From NCBI GenBank assembly GCA_033557465.1, contig CM066033.1, positions 1,307,053,519 through 1,307,117,518 on the forward strand: a DNA stretch of 64,000 nucleotides. Reading direction: 5' to 3'. This document shows, piece by piece, positions 1 through 11,650 of this stretch. The stretch's first letter is position 1. Each line of letters opens with the position of its first letter. The notes beneath the pieces were generated by a model. That model saw only the letters and a program-made list of their open reading frames with translations, ran no database searches and was not told the origin of the DNA. Both the position numbers and the translations under genes were made by a program. The stretch comes from Ichthyophis bannanicus. Lineage: Eukaryota; Chordata; Amphibia; Gymnophiona; Ichthyophiidae.

Positions 1-414
1 ATGATATCATAAGAATATTATCATAGAAATAATCTGTAAATAAAGGCAAGAAACATGAGCATAAATAATTGCTTTGCTGTGATCAGTGGGCCAAAAAATT
101 GAGGACTGATTAGCCTTTTTACACAAATCTGTGTTATCTTTTCTTCTCAACTAAATATGCTTTCTTTAAACAAAAAGTGCCACATCAGGACAAAGCATTA
201 TTATTGTAATTTGCATTTGCTATTTTGGAAAACATGAGGAGTGATCTTGCAAAGCTTGAGCATTGATATTGAGTTTGGCAGCAAAAATCTAATGCGAAAA
301 ATGCAGAATGATACATCTGGGCTATAAAAACCCAAGGAGATGAGGTTCTGTGCACTTAAGTAGAGCAGGATCAAATATAATAATCCAAAGCTGTCATTCA
401 GATAGGTAATTCAA
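1..414. other. A/T-rich sequence, no gene seen
   Basis: No open frame, RNA gene or recognisable repeat end was found. The CR1 fragment that starts near 415 may extend to the left in a more diverged form, but I could not align it by eye. Confidence 0.4.
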
Positions 415-637
415 TGGAAAAAATCAAAAGGATGCTTGGGTGCATAGGGAGAGAAATGACTAGCAGAAAAAAAGAAATATTTGCACCTCTGTGTAAGTCT
501 TTGTGAGAATATAATTGGAGTACTGTGTGCAATTCTAGAGACCACGTTTTCAAAAAGATATAGATTAGATGACGTCAGTCCAAAGGGTGACTACTTAAAT
601 GGTTGACACTTCATTGTAACACTTCACTGTGACACTT

Positions 638-1605
638 CACCCACCTCCTTCATCGGCTCTCCCCAGTCGGGGGATTGAGCCTACAGAGGTGAGGGCAGCC
701 CAGGAAACCAGCTCCGGCCAATCGGGCCAGACCAACTGATTCAAAAGGATCGCGCCGGCAGGCGCACGTTCTTTCTTCACCCACCTCCTTCATCGGCTCT
801 CCCCAGTCGGGGGATTGAGCCTCCAGAGGTGAGGGCAGCCCAGGAAACCAGCTCCGGCCAATCGGGCCAGACCAACTGATTCAAAAGGATCGCGCCGGCA
901 GGCGCACGTTCTTTCTTCACCCACCTCCTTCATCGGCTCTCCCCAGTCGGGGGATTGAGCCTACAGAGGTGAGGGCAGCCCAGGAAACCAGCTCCGGCCA
1001 ATCGGGCCAGACCAACTGATTCAAAAGGATCGCGCCGGCAGGCGCACGTTCTTTCTTCACCCACCTCCTTCATCGGCTCTCCCCAGTCGGGGGATTGAGC
1101 CTCCAGAGGTGAGGGCAGCCCAGGAAACCAGCTCCGGCCAATCGGGCCAGACCAACTGATTCAAAAGGATCGCGCCGGCAGGCGCACATTCTTTCTTCAC
1201 CCACCTCCTTCATCGGCTCTCCCCAGTCGGGGGATTGAGCCTACAGAGGTGAGGGCAGCCCAGGAAACCAGCTCCGGCCAATCGGGCCAGACCAACTGAT
1301 TCAAAAGGATCGCGCCGGCAGGCGCACGTTCTTTCTTCACCCACCTCCTTCATCGGCTCTCCCCAGTCGGGGGATTGAGCCTACAGAGGTGAGGGCAGCC
1401 CAGGAAACCAGCTCCGGCCAATCGGGCCAGACCAACTGATTCAAAAGGATCGCGCCGGCAGGCGCACGTTCTTTCTTCACCCACCTCCTTCATCAGCTCT
1501 CCCCAGTCGGGGGATTGAGCCTACAGAGGTGAGGGCAGCCCAGGAAACCAGCTCCGGCCAATCGGGCCAGACCAATTGATTCAAAAAGATCGCGCCGGCA
1601 GGCGT
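638..1605 (+). repeat. Seven 140-bp tandem 5' monomers of the L2 LINE
   Basis: Units begin at 638, 778, 918, 1058, 1198, 1338 and 1478, exactly 140 bp apart; the last is slightly short. Copies differ by very few bases. A single a/c variant (ctacagagg versus ctccagagg) runs a, c, a, c, a, a, a, which suggests some expansion as dimers. The unit is GC- and CpG-rich. By analogy with mouse L1 monomers these could be promoter units, but this is inference; no known promoter motif was identified. Confidence 0.95.
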
Positions 1606-2020
1606 GCCCGCGCCTTGCGGGCCCGCGCCTGAGGGCCTCGCCAGAGGGCCCTTTGGCGTGGCCCTTAGGTGGGGCACGACAGGTGGGAAAAGAACGCTGG
1701 CCTAACGCCTCAACAACTTAATAGCAAATCGGCAACCGATACTTCAAACAAAATCGAGCAGCTCGCTCCACTGCTGAATTGATCCCTCTCCGAGAACAGC
1801 AAGTATACCACATACAAATGGAACTATGTTCTAACTGATATCCTGCATATCCCTTAAAACCTTGCTTACTATTGTTAGTAACCATATCAGTAAATATACT
1901 AAGTAGCTATAAACATACACTGTTCATATTAATAAGATACATTGTTGCCAATACTCACTAGTTGTGAACTATTGTCCCCAGTAGCTAGACAGAATGTACT
2001 GTTGTCCTAATTCAGAAAGT

Positions 2021-2319
2021 TATACTGTTGTCAGTAGATAGACAGACACACTGCTGTCATAATCCAGAAAATTATACTGTTGTCAGTAGATAGACAGACA
2101 TACTGTTGCCATATTCCAGAAAATTATACTGTTGTCAGTAGATAGACAGACATACTGTTGCCATATTCCAGAAAATTATACTGTTGTCAGTAGATAGACA
2201 GACACACTGTTGTCATAATCCAGAAAATTATACTGTTGTCAGTAGATAGACAGACATACTGTTGCCATATTCCAGAAAATTATACTGTTGTCAGTAGATA
2301 GACAGACATACTGTCGTCA
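2021..2319 (+). repeat. Six 52-bp tandem repeats in the L2 5' leader
   Basis: Units start with tatactgttgtcagtagata at 2021, 2073, 2125, 2177, 2229 and 2281, exactly 52 bp apart, with two alternating variants (ctgttgtcataatcc and ctgttgccatattcc). Degenerate relatives can be seen upstream from about 1920. The array lies between the GC-rich monomers and the start codon of the LINE protein. Confidence 0.95.
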
Positions 2320-2478
2320 CCACCCATAAATTTACAAATACTGTCTTCTCATCATACGATATGACACACTAGCCTGTTTACCGGTTACACAATATACCAG
2401 CTAAGATCCAGTCAGCTCTAGTGTGCCAAAAACCGCCTTGACTCACCTCCTGCAAGCCTCCTACCTCTTGGGGTTAAC

Positions 2479-5400
2479 ATGGAAGACATGATCATCAGGT
2501 TGATATGCCTGTTCCTACTTATTATAGCACTACCATCCAATATTTTGGCCCTCACCACCCCACAAAACCACATTCCTATTGTACTACATAGGGAGAGAAA
2601 ATGGTCAGGAGACCCCTATCACAACTCACGTGGGGCCAACCTCTCGCACCACAACCTCCTATTACAAGTCCCACTACAACACAACAAGAAAACCAGACAA
2701 TCTAAAAAGTTCTACCCTGGTAGCATGAAGTGTGCACTTATAAATGCCCGCTCACTTCGAAACAAGTGGCCAGCGATCACAGACATAATAATATCCCATA
2801 AACTAGACATTCTCATGGTAACCGAAACATGGCTCTCAGCGGAAGACAATATCATCCTTAACCAGCTGCTCCCACCTAACTTTACAGCCTTCACCGGACA
2901 CAGACAGAACAAAAAAGGCGGAGAAGTAATTATCATCGCCAAAGCCGACCTACAGTTTAAATTGGAGGAATCCAACAGCAACAACCATCTAGAGACAGTA
3001 TCTATTTCAAACAACTTATACTCTATAAACCTGGTCTATAGATCACCATCAGGAGATCCAGACGACCTAGCAACCATAATAAATCTGGCATCTCTCACCC
3101 AGGGCCCAAACAAACCCAATTGGATCTTAGGAGATATCAACCTACCATCATTACAGGACACCCAAGCAACAGCATTCCTAGATGCCCTAGAGAGCCTCGG
3201 ATACACGCAAATGGTGAGAGAACCTACTCACGAGAAAGGCAATATCCTCGACCTCATATTCGCACCACAGCTAATTTTGGATCAACCACAAAACATAGTA
3301 CTATCCATAACGGCAGTCCCATGGACCGATCACAAACTCATCACCTTCCAGATGCATACCACTAACCATTCACACAAGACAATAATGGATAAAAGCAAGC
3401 CCACTAACTCATCTACCAGAAGTTTCCAACCATTTAACAGAGAACGCATCCTCTCTGAGATTAGCACACTCTCTGATGACACCTCACTAAGCCTTGAAGA
3501 ACTGATCTCCTCCTGGAACAGAAAAATCAGCACTATTGCTATCCGCCCTCCAACAAACAAGAACCCAAAAAAGAGATCTACAGCCCCATGGTTCACAGCG
3601 GACTTAAAAGCCTCACTAACTATTCTAAGAAGGCTAGAAAAACGATGGAGAAAATCACGCACCAGTAGTGACCAAGCAGCTTACATCCAACACCTGGCAG
3701 AGCATCGTAGAACCATCACAGATAAAATCAGACAACACCACACAGACACCCTGAAACGGTCATTGAATAAACCTCATGACCTGTTTAACTTAGTTAAAAC
3801 ACTTGCCAAAGAACCAACCCCGGAGCACCACAGCATGATCCACCCACAGGACTATGCAATTTATATGCAATCTAAAATGTGCCAAACTAATAAAATATTA
3901 ATACCGGAACCTCTTGATGAACAAGACTACCCAGTATCTCTGGCATCCTTCTCCACTCCCTCAAAGAAAACCATTGAAGATACCATCCTAGCACTAAATA
4001 CATCCACTGCGCACACAGACCCTTGCCCTGCACACTGGATAAAGGACCTGCGTTGTGACATATCATCAATTATAGCAAAAATTTTAAACCAGTCCTTCAC
4101 CACCGGCTCATTTCCAACTACGCTCAAGCAGACCTCTGTAAGACCGCTGTTAAAGAACACTAAACTTGATCCTCAGAAGGTAGAATCTTATAGGCCCATA
4201 TCTAGCATACCTATGCTAGCAAAAATCATTGAGAAAGTAGTGCACAGGCAACTATAGGATCATATAGACACCTCTGCTCCACTTGATCCGGCTCAACATG
4301 GTTTCAGAGAGTCACATGGAGTAGAAACACTACTTACAACACTCCTCAACAACATAATCTCAGGTATGGATAACATACGCCAAGGTTTCGCTCTTGTATT
4401 TCTCGATATAGCAGCGGCCTTTGACTCGGTATGCCATGAAATTCTCATCTGCCGGTTAAGGGAAAAAGGCATCTGCGGAACAGCACTTGAATGGTGCAAA
4501 TCTTACCTGTCCGACAGATGGCAGCACATCCGAATTGACGGGGATACATCTGAACCATTCCAACAAAGTCAAGGTGTACCCCAAGGATCCTCCTTATCTG
4601 CATTGATGTTTAATATATATATTCAACCCCTCTGCAACATCATCAGATCCTTTAATGTCAGTTACATGATATATGCAGACGATGTGCTACTATATATGCC
4701 AATATCATTGGATTGCCTGGACCTCACACCGCTGACTAACTGTTTTGATGCCGTAGCAGAGTGGCTCATATCCCAAAACCTGAGAATACAACACAAAAAG
4801 ACGGAAGTCCTTTTCGTCTCAAGGAACACCAACTTCACTCCTCCTAGTTGTATTAATGTAAAGGATGCCCAGCTCCAAGTGAAACCTGCAATACGTTACC
4901 TTGGAGTAACACTGGACCAAAACCTTGACATGAAGAGTCACATAGCCAACACAGTCAAGGCAATCTACTTTAAAATTAGATCCCTCAGACACCTACGCAC
5001 ACTACTTGAACCAGATGATTTCCGTACCATTTATCAAGCCCTTATACTTCCCCATTTCGACTTTGCAAACTCTATTCTACAGGGGCTCCCCCGGTCCACC
5101 CTGAACCCCCTGCAACTGGCCATGAATAGTGCAGCGAGGGTACTCCTCGGGGCATCTAGGAGAGACCACGTGACACCACTCCTAAAACAGCTACACTGGC
5201 TTCCCATTCAAGCAAGGATCAGTTTCAAGACTGTACTGCTAACATTTAAAGCGACCAAGGGGCTCACCTCTTCTTCTCTCTCCAACCTCATACTACCACT
5301 TGCACCAAACAGGCCAAGAAGAACAGCAGAAATGAACACACTAGCTATCCCAAACGACACCACAAGATGTGCCAGATCAACAGCCAACAGAGCATTCCGA

Positions 5401-5595
5401 CTCTGTGCCCCCACTTTATGGAACACCTTACCAGCACAAATCAGATCAGTACCAAATTTGAGTCAGTTCAGAAAGTCACTGAAACATTTCCTCTTCCTTA
5501 AATATCTCAATGACAGCTCAGAACATAACCTCCAGGTGAATAGCAGGAGTGGCCAAACAGACAGACCATCGCAACAGGCCAACTACACAATGTAA
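2479..5595 (+). pseudogene. L2-clade LINE ORF2: AP-endonuclease / reverse transcriptase, one TAG stop
   Basis: One frame of 1039 codons including the stop at 4255-4257. An apurinic endonuclease domain begins near residue 80. It shows NARSLRNKW, TETWL (catalytic Glu), GDINLP (Asp/Asn) and WTDHKLITF (Asp-His) in the family order. The reverse transcriptase follows, with YRPIS before the stop, FLDIAAAFDS (motif A) and YADDVLLY (motif C, catalytic Asp pair) after it, then QGVPQGSSLS between them. The C-terminal region contains HFDFANSILQG and LKQLHWLPIQARISFK, typical of L2-like LINEs. The ATG at 2479 is the first in frame. It is followed by a hydrophobic stretch of about 20 residues that resembles a signal peptide, which is unusual ahead of an endonuclease. 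The TAG makes this copy unable to give a full protein without readthrough. Apart from that it is intact. Confidence 0.9.
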
Positions 5596-5912
5596 ATACA
5601 AACAGTTCCATATACTATTGCACCACCTTTGTATATAGTTAACTATGATATCTCTTGTCAGATAACACACCTTTGTATATAGTTTCCCCTATTTCCCAAA
5701 TTTATATCTCCTGTTAAATGTAATTGACCAGACATATGTAAATTGTCGGATGTTTTTTGTTCAATGTAAACCGCGCTGATGTCTAATAGTGCGGTATATA
5801 AGAATTGTTAATAAATAAAATAAATAATAAATATGGGGACAGATGTAAAGGTCTAGACGTGTATACCCTGGAGAAGCGGTGGTAAAGAATATATATGACA
5901 GAGACATTTACA

Positions 5913-6290
5913 GCTAAAGTTACTAACTGAAGCACCACTTATTCCTCCAATGCTACTCCCTAACCAGCGAAACAACACAACCAAGCCTACCCTCCTCCTA
6001 CCCCAATGACACCAGGGCATGACACATACCAACAATCTGAAACGAACACCCAAAGTCCGAGAGTACCGTTAGTCCATAGCAACATTTGTGGCATACCTTG
6101 CCAACAAATAGCGCAAATGTATATAGTTGTTTATAGTTGTATATAATTACCTCTGTTAAATCCAAGTTGTAAAAACCTGTTATCTGTAATGTACACTGCA
6201 TTGTTATGCTGTATTGTACAATTTATTGTTACCTGTAAACCGCGCTGATTGTAAAAAGCGCAGTATAGAAATAATATAAATAAATAAATG
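5913..6290 (+). mobile_element. L2-family 3' end, second insertion in the CR1 copy
   Basis: A non-coding 3' fragment ending in the same kind of terminal hairpin (taaaccgcgctgat...agcgcagtatag) and A/T-rich tail as the full-length LINE upstream, but with a different body sequence. It is a 5'-truncated member of a related subfamily. The left limit is estimated from where CR1 similarity stops. About 100 bp of unexplained sequence (6291-6395) follows before CR1 resumes. Confidence 0.6.
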
Positions 6291-6474
6291 TACCTTATTT
6301 TACTGCAGGTGCCATTTTTTGCAATGGAATCTAGTTACTAATAACACACATTAATAGCATGAGGTAAGGCAGTAGCGCACATTAGTAAATTAAATCTTTA
6401 AGAACCTCCAAGGTATAAATACAAGGGAGTTAGGCATTTTTCAAGGGAAAGGAGGACCAGGATCCAGAGGTCAT

Positions 6475-6957
6475 AAAATAGCCCCAATAACTTGGAATTC
6501 ACTCCCAGAAGAACTACGAACACTAACGGAGATCATGGAACTCCGTAAAAAACTGAAAACTTATCTGTTCACCAAACACTATAACATAGACAACTCATCA
6601 CCTGCCTTAGACAAAGGTTAAACAGGCACCTATCTGCATCAAGCAAAAAACCCTTAACCCACACTGACAACACACACTCATGATGATTTCACAACTTATG
6701 TCCTTTTACTTACATGTATATATATACATATATAAAATTGTATATAGTTTACTCTGTTCTGTATTATTGCTCACTATTTAGACTGTATATTCTATTTATA
6801 TTATGATGTTCCTTGTAAATATGTTATGTTATAATATAACGTTCACTGTAAAATAAACTTGATTTGTTAATTATTTGTTCATTGTAAACCGCAACTGAAC
6901 TTTGGAAGATGCGGTATATAAATGTGTATAAAAATAAAAATAAATAAATAAATAAAA
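6475..6957 (+). mobile_element. L2-family 3' end, third insertion in the CR1 copy
   Basis: The first 150 bases encode the end of an L2-type reverse transcriptase ('WNSLPEELRTLTE' and 'LKTYLFTKHY' phrases). This is followed by an untranslated region, the hairpin taaaccgcaactgaac...gatgcggtatata and an (AAATA)n tail. The bases AAAT occur on both sides of the insertion, and CR1 sequence resumes directly after it. Confidence 0.7.
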
Positions 6958-7013
6958 TGAGGATGAAACAGAGTGGACTCAGGAGTAATCGAAGAACATA
7001 AATGGTAGTGAAC

Positions 7014-7469
7014 TGTTAGGATGTATCCTAGGTGGGAGCATGGATGGAGAGACTAGGCCCAAGATAGGGTGAGGCAGTGCTAGAATCAGGCAGGATTAGG
7101 AGCCAGAAGATGCAGCAATGGCAGGAAAGGAGCAGGAACTAGGTGGGGTCAAGAGCTGGAAGTCTTGGCAGTAAGCAAGAAGAAGATTCAGGCAATACTT
7201 GGAGCAAACACTGTAAGAATGTGAAGGAAGCTTGATTGACAGAAGGAGCAGGTCAGGCCAACTGAAAACATCTGAAACAACAAGGATGTGTTTGGTTGGG
7301 CGTCTACAAAAAGACACAACACTTGCTAATCCAGTGGCTCCTCTGGAGGTAGGCTTCTCATTCACCCATTTCTAAGATGTCTTTCCTGGACTTTGACTTC
7401 AGGCTGAGCAATTTCTGTGGTTCCAGCCACAAGACAAGACCATGGGTTCAAATCTTGGCTTACCTAACA
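7014..7469 (-). repeat. Putative LTR, TGTTAGG...CCTAACA
   Basis: This 456-bp block starts TGTTAGG and ends CCTAACA, a perfect 7-bp terminal inverted repeat with TG...CA ends as expected for an LTR. It lies just beyond the 3' end of the minus-strand gypsy pol remnant, where a 3' LTR would sit. I found no second LTR in the window, and no clear duplication flanks it, so this is a plausible but unproven assignment. Confidence 0.45.
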
Positions 7470-7540
7470 TAATTTTATTTATTTTGTTTATTAATTGCCT
7501 ATACCAAAGATAAAAAATAGTTTACAATATAAATTATTAT
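7470..7540 (-). mobile_element. L2-type 3' tail fragment
   Basis: The sequence begins with a T-rich run (ttttatttattttgtttatt) and continues into a short remnant resembling the reverse complement of L2-family 3' ends. It is placed directly against the putative LTR. Confidence 0.4.
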
Positions 7541-7779
7541 ATGAAGTACAGTTCTACAACTATATGTAGCATTAGCCCATCAGCCCCTCCATGCTTGCGC
7601 CTCCTGAGGCCTCAGGACTTGGCTTGTCTGAATGTTTCCTATGGAACTGAGCCAGTGGGGATTTGGAGTGGATATTGGTGGCTGGCTTTCACCTGTACTC
7701 TTACAGGCTATATCCCTTTCAGTCTACCAGATAGTGTAGATGGCCCGGAATAAGCTAAGAATCAAGAATACTTTGCAGA
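7541..7779. other. Short linker without identified coding sequence
   Basis: It lies between the LINE tail and the recognisable end of the gypsy integrase. It may be the untranslated or terminal pol region of the gypsy element, but no motif supports a firm call. Confidence 0.3.
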
Positions 7780-8365
7780 ATGAATTCTTGATGACCCATA
7801 ATAGTCACTGGTCATGGAGAAAGGGGCTGCTGACCTAGAAAGGGATTCTGTAGGGCTTCAACAGGGCCACATGGAATGCTGGATAAATCCAAAGGTTTGC
7901 TGGAAGTTGCATTCAAAATACCACTTGATTCAGTAGCTCCTGGATTACAAATGGTCTCATGAATTTCTGATCGTGCTTACCAGCTCGTTGATATTCTTCA
8001 AATATCTGGTGGAGACCCAGCCTTTATCCTCAACAGTGAAATGGGAATTCTATCAGTATCACTTGTCAACATCTCTCTTTCTCGGCTTCTTTTGACTTTG
8101 CAGTTCCTGTCACACTTGTGCATGCTGTTTACTTAGGGCTTTGTCCCAGTCTACTCCGCAGGAATTCTCAGATCTCAAGAAATCAACAGAATGAAAGCAA
8201 GGATATATGCCTTTATTTGTAAAAAATGGCAAAGACTTGGTTGACAAATGTTCTGAAGTATTATATGTAAACTCTGCCACTGGAAGTAATTTGGTCCAAT
8301 TGTTTTATTGATTCCAAGGTCTGGTTCTGTTTGGCCATTGGATCATGGGTGGTAAGCATAAGACA

Positions 8366-8618
8366 AGTAAAGGCTGTTAGTGTAGCTGGGTTTAAAAAAG
8401 GTTTGGACAAGTTCCTGGAGGAAAGGTCCATAAACCATTATTAAGAAGGGACCCAGGATATCAATGCTTGAACCAATACAAGCATTGTGGAACCTGTGTC
8501 CCTTGGGGAAACTGCTAGGTACGTATGACCTAGATTGGCCACTGTTGGAAACAGAATACTGGGCTTGATGGACCTTGGTCTGACCCAGTATGGCATATCT
8601 TATGTTCTTATGTTCTTA
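8366..8618 (+). mobile_element. CR1 3' end inserted in the gypsy remnant
   Basis: It carries the conserved CR1 end 'tggccactgttggaaacag', 'gggcttgatggaccttgg' and the terminal short repeats tatgttcttatgttctta. The upstream part encodes the final GFKKGLDKFLEE-like residues. It is severely 5'-truncated, as is usual for this clade. Confidence 0.8.
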
Positions 8619-9281
8619 AGTGGAAGTGGATGTCTAGAAGCTTCATCACTTCTCATCAAATTGTACAGTGAACTGTGTACCTGACTCAGAAACTATTTGG
8701 GAAGGCAACCATTAAAGGCAGACCACCTCCCAGTCAAAAATATCTACTGCTTTACATGCTGTTGAGTGGCCAACAGCAGTGAACAATTGGGTCTTACTGG
8801 AGAAAAAAAATCAACCAATCCCAAGATTGTGGAGTTCCCTTGAGAAAGTGGTAAGTCTATAATAAAATCCATGGGAATCCATTCCCAAGGTTTAGAGAAT
8901 ATGGTAGCGGCATATAACAGACCTTGGGAGCTTTCTCATGGAACCTTATTTCAGATATAAACTTCATAGGAGTTATATCCTGGCTCTACCCCAGCCACCA
9001 AAAGTTTCAGCCAACTATTTCTCTGGTCCTGTGAATGCCAGAATGGCCCACCAATAAGGCATCATGGCAGCTATGGAATACTTCCTGGAGAGCTTTGCAT
9101 TTAGGTATATACTGTATAACTTGTTCCTCTCATAAAGGAATCCCTGAAACCAGTTCCATCTGTCTCCTCTCCAGATCTCATCCTTCCCCACTGTGGATCT
9201 TAAGTGAACTTATCACTGGGCAAATTCATCTTACATGCTCCAGAATGTCTATATTTCAAGTGCGCAGGATATAATTTTCAG

Positions 9282-9602
9282 GATCATGGTAGAATACTCT
9301 GGCTCTGGATGCTTGGAATGCCCTCCCAATGAAAGTGGTGGGGGCAAATACAGTGGCAGAATTCCAAATGGCATGGATCCCTTTATAGCAACAGGATAAA
9401 ATCAAAATAAACATAACTATCTCTTATATCTCAACAAATAGGGGTGGCCTACACGGAGCAGTGGGTACACCCCTAAACAAAGGCATGAGGAGGGATGATC
9501 TGCATGGAGCGTCAGGTACACCTACTCTTGCCGCCTTGCTGGGCAGACTAGATGGACCATACTGGTCTTTAGCTGCCATCATATACTATGTTACTATCTT
9601 AT
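9282..9602 (+). mobile_element. CR1 3' end, second subfamily
   Basis: The left part encodes 'WNALPMKVV' and 'NTVAEFQ', the usual C-terminal phrase of CR1 ORF2. The right part ends with 'cttgctgggcagactagatg' and 'ctgccatcatatactatg', a different 3' subfamily from the copy at 8366. It interrupts the gypsy pol remnant. Confidence 0.7.
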
Positions 9603-10699
9603 TATCCCCTTCTCTCCAGCAGAGGTTGTCAGCCTTATTATTCAATGTCCCAATTGGTAAGTCAGGACAAAATTGAAATTGCGAGAAGACAAGCGACCAG
9701 CATGCTTGTCTGGAGTTCATAGTCCTCGAGATTTTAAGGAATTCCAGATTCTTATGCTCCATGTAAACGTGGATGTGGGGCATGTTCCCTCAAGGAAGTG
9801 ATACCACTCTTCAAAGGTAGTCTTCATGGTAAAAACTTCTTTATCATAGATTTGGTAATTTTTTTCAGGTGCTGTCAATTTCCAAACAAAGAAGACACAC
9901 AGATGGAGGAGATTCCCTGGTACCTTCCTCTGGAATAGTACAGTACCAATAGCCCCTCTGGATGCATAAATCTCTACTATGAATGACTGTTCAAGATACT
10001 GTATATCAGTACAGAAGAAAATGTGAGTGCTGTCTTGAGGTTATCAAAATCTGCTGTTACTCTTGGCCCATATGAACAGAGCACCCCTCTTCAAGACTTC
10101 AAGGCTAATCAGTGGAGAAGTTAACTCTAGAGAATCCTTGAATAAAACTGATTAAAGCTGCAAACCCAAAAAATTTACAATTGGCCACTCTTTCATAGCC
10201 AAGATCTTCCAAGAGTTCATCTGGATGGCATCAGATGAACTAATATATCCTAGAAACTCTATGGATCTTATATCAAATTCACATTTTCCTAACTTGGCAT
10301 ACAGCTTGAGTTTCCTTATATGCTCTAATACTCGACAAGCTTAACACTTGTGATCTGATGGGTTTTCAGAAAATATCAGGATGTTGTCTAGATGAACTAT
10401 GAAATGTTTCTTGAACTCAAATACTGTTGTTACATCAACCACTCCCGAGAAATTGTTCCTTGTATCTATTTTCCTCTTTGTGAAGAAGCATCTATTTATA
10501 CAATTCTTAGTGCGCCCACACATGTTTTTCAGTAGTGCAATATACAGAAAAAAAGAGTTTGGCACAGCTGGAAAATTCCACTGGGAAATAGACATCTAGC
10601 TGGTTACTTTTCATGCCTCAGAGACCACAAATGTATCTTTATCAGGCTTCATTATTACATTAAATTCTAATTTTGGTTGTAATGTTAACATGTCAGTTC

Positions 10700-11339
10700 T
10701 GTTTTGAATTGACAGAAAGTGTAAGCATTCTCCAGAAGACTGACACTAAAAGAACTGAGGAGTGACTTTGTATATAGTCCTGTTTCTAATTATCAATATC
10801 TTATTGCATTTGGCCTTTTTGGTGTAAGAGAGTATATAATTTGCTTATATGATCTCAACTAGGCATGAGGAATGGAGACAATATCCAGGGTATTTGAAAT
10901 CTGTCTTCACTGCAGCTGCAGGGAGTACTTTGATGAACCAGAGAAGGAGTAGGAAAAAATATAACCTCAGGAAGAGCTGAAAAGTCACTGCCCAGGAGAC
11001 TACAAGGTCCCAGGAATTCCCTGAAAGGTCTAGAAGCTCTGTTTCATCTGCATTCAAGATTATGCTTATCTGATTATCAAGCCTTTTCTAAAATACGTGT
11101 AAGGATGCACAAGAGAAAACTCAACAACTCAATAATTGTAAATGCTGGCAATTGCACATATAAGTTAGTATTTCACAACTTGCGCATGTACATGGGTCAT
11201 TTCTCAAACCTACAAATATTAATGTCACCAATTAACTATCGATGCCACTATCTTTATTTAATTTTAGTTTTGAGGGAGACATAAATAATGGAGGATTAAG
11301 GAGGATAATTACCTTAATCCCTCAGGTAAAGGGCTAGCC
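10700..11339. other. No recognisable feature
   Basis: No long frame or repeat end could be recognised. It may contain gag or leader sequence of the gypsy element to its left, but nothing in it shows this. Confidence 0.35.
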
Positions 11340-11423
11340 AAAAGGAATGTAAACATAATGTAAACCGCTTTGATTGAAAGATAAGGCGATATAGAAAACT
11401 GGTCAAATAAATAAATAAATGCT
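11340..11423 (+). mobile_element. LINE/SINE 3' tail, L2 type
   Basis: It ends 'gtaaaccgctttgattgaaa...aaggcgatatag' followed by (AAAT)n, the characteristic terminal hairpin and tail of the L2-like families in this window. The 5' limit is uncertain. Confidence 0.6.
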
Positions 11424-11528
11424 TATTCAAAGCCTATATGTGCCAGGGAGCACCTTAATTCCTGACATATAATTTTGGTCATACATGTGCATTCTCTATA
11501 TGAAATGGAGAATACACATATATATTTA

Positions 11529-11650
11529 ACATAACATAAGATATGCCATACTGGGTCAGACTAAGGTCCATCAAGCCCAGTATCCTGTTTCCAACAGTGG
11601 CCAATCTGGGTCATACGTACCTACCATGCCCTAACCATGTTCCTGACACA
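11529..11650 (-). mobile_element. CR1 3' end
   Basis: This is the reverse complement of the conserved CR1 terminus, recognised by 'gatatgccatactgggtcag', 'ggtccatcaagcccagtatc' and 'ccaacagtggccaatc'. It is severely 5'-truncated. Confidence 0.8.

Larger units (their letters stand above)
605..5832 (+). mobile_element. Full-length L2-clade non-LTR retrotransposon
   Basis: A LINE that appears complete: seven 140-bp GC-rich 5' monomers (638-1605), a unique stretch (1606-2020) without gene signals, six 52-bp monomers (2021-2319), one long endonuclease/reverse-transcriptase frame (2479-5595), and a 3' region. The 3' region carries a short hairpin of the form ccgcgct...agtgcgg (about 5770-5800) followed by an A/T-rich (ATAAA)n-type tail. 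It replicates by target-primed reverse transcription if active. It sits inside an older CR1 copy. I could not identify a clear target-site duplication. Only one in-frame stop separates the coding frame from being open throughout, so the insertion seems young. Confidence 0.8.
415..7003 (+). mobile_element. CR1-clade LINE 3' portion split by three L2 insertions
   Basis: Four separated blocks (about 415-604, 5835-5912, 6396-6474 and 6958-7003) read in order as the C-terminal reverse-transcriptase and 3' part of one CR1 copy. The matching unbroken order is seen at about 28800-29220 in this window. Block 1 encodes the thumb-region phrase around 'KRMLG', block 2 resembles the 'atgatagagacatttaaa' stretch, and blocks 3 and 4 give 'cctccaaggtataaatac' and 'gactcaggagtaa'. 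The gaps are filled by L2-clade LINEs on the same strand. At the third gap the sequence AAAT is present on both sides of the insert. The copy is decayed and non-coding. Confidence 0.7.
7780..10680 (-). pseudogene. Ty3/gypsy retrotransposon pol remnant (RT, integrase)
   Basis: Decayed pol read on the minus strand. The reverse-transcriptase active-site region survives near 10370-10400 as HLDNILIFS, related to the family's YLDDILIFS motif. It is followed downstream by the 'YAKLGKCEF...FLGYI' type region (about 10230-10310). An integrase phrase HP-x-SNGQTE lies near 8310-8345, and an integrase C-terminal phrase LQLPANL..YPAFHV.LLKP lies near 7860-7930. Numerous stops and frameshifts occur between these landmarks, and two CR1 3' ends are inserted. 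The order RT then integrase then the putative LTR fits Ty3/gypsy. Gag and a 5' LTR were not found. Confidence 0.7.

Noticed and set aside
1477..1677. Minus-strand 66-codon frame at the end of the 140-bp array
   Set aside because: It is produced by GC-rich repeat sequence and its end in the LINE leader. No homology is recognisable.
638..2319. CRISPR-like array
   Set aside because: Units are direct tandem repeats without unique spacers, upstream of a LINE frame in an apparently vertebrate genome.
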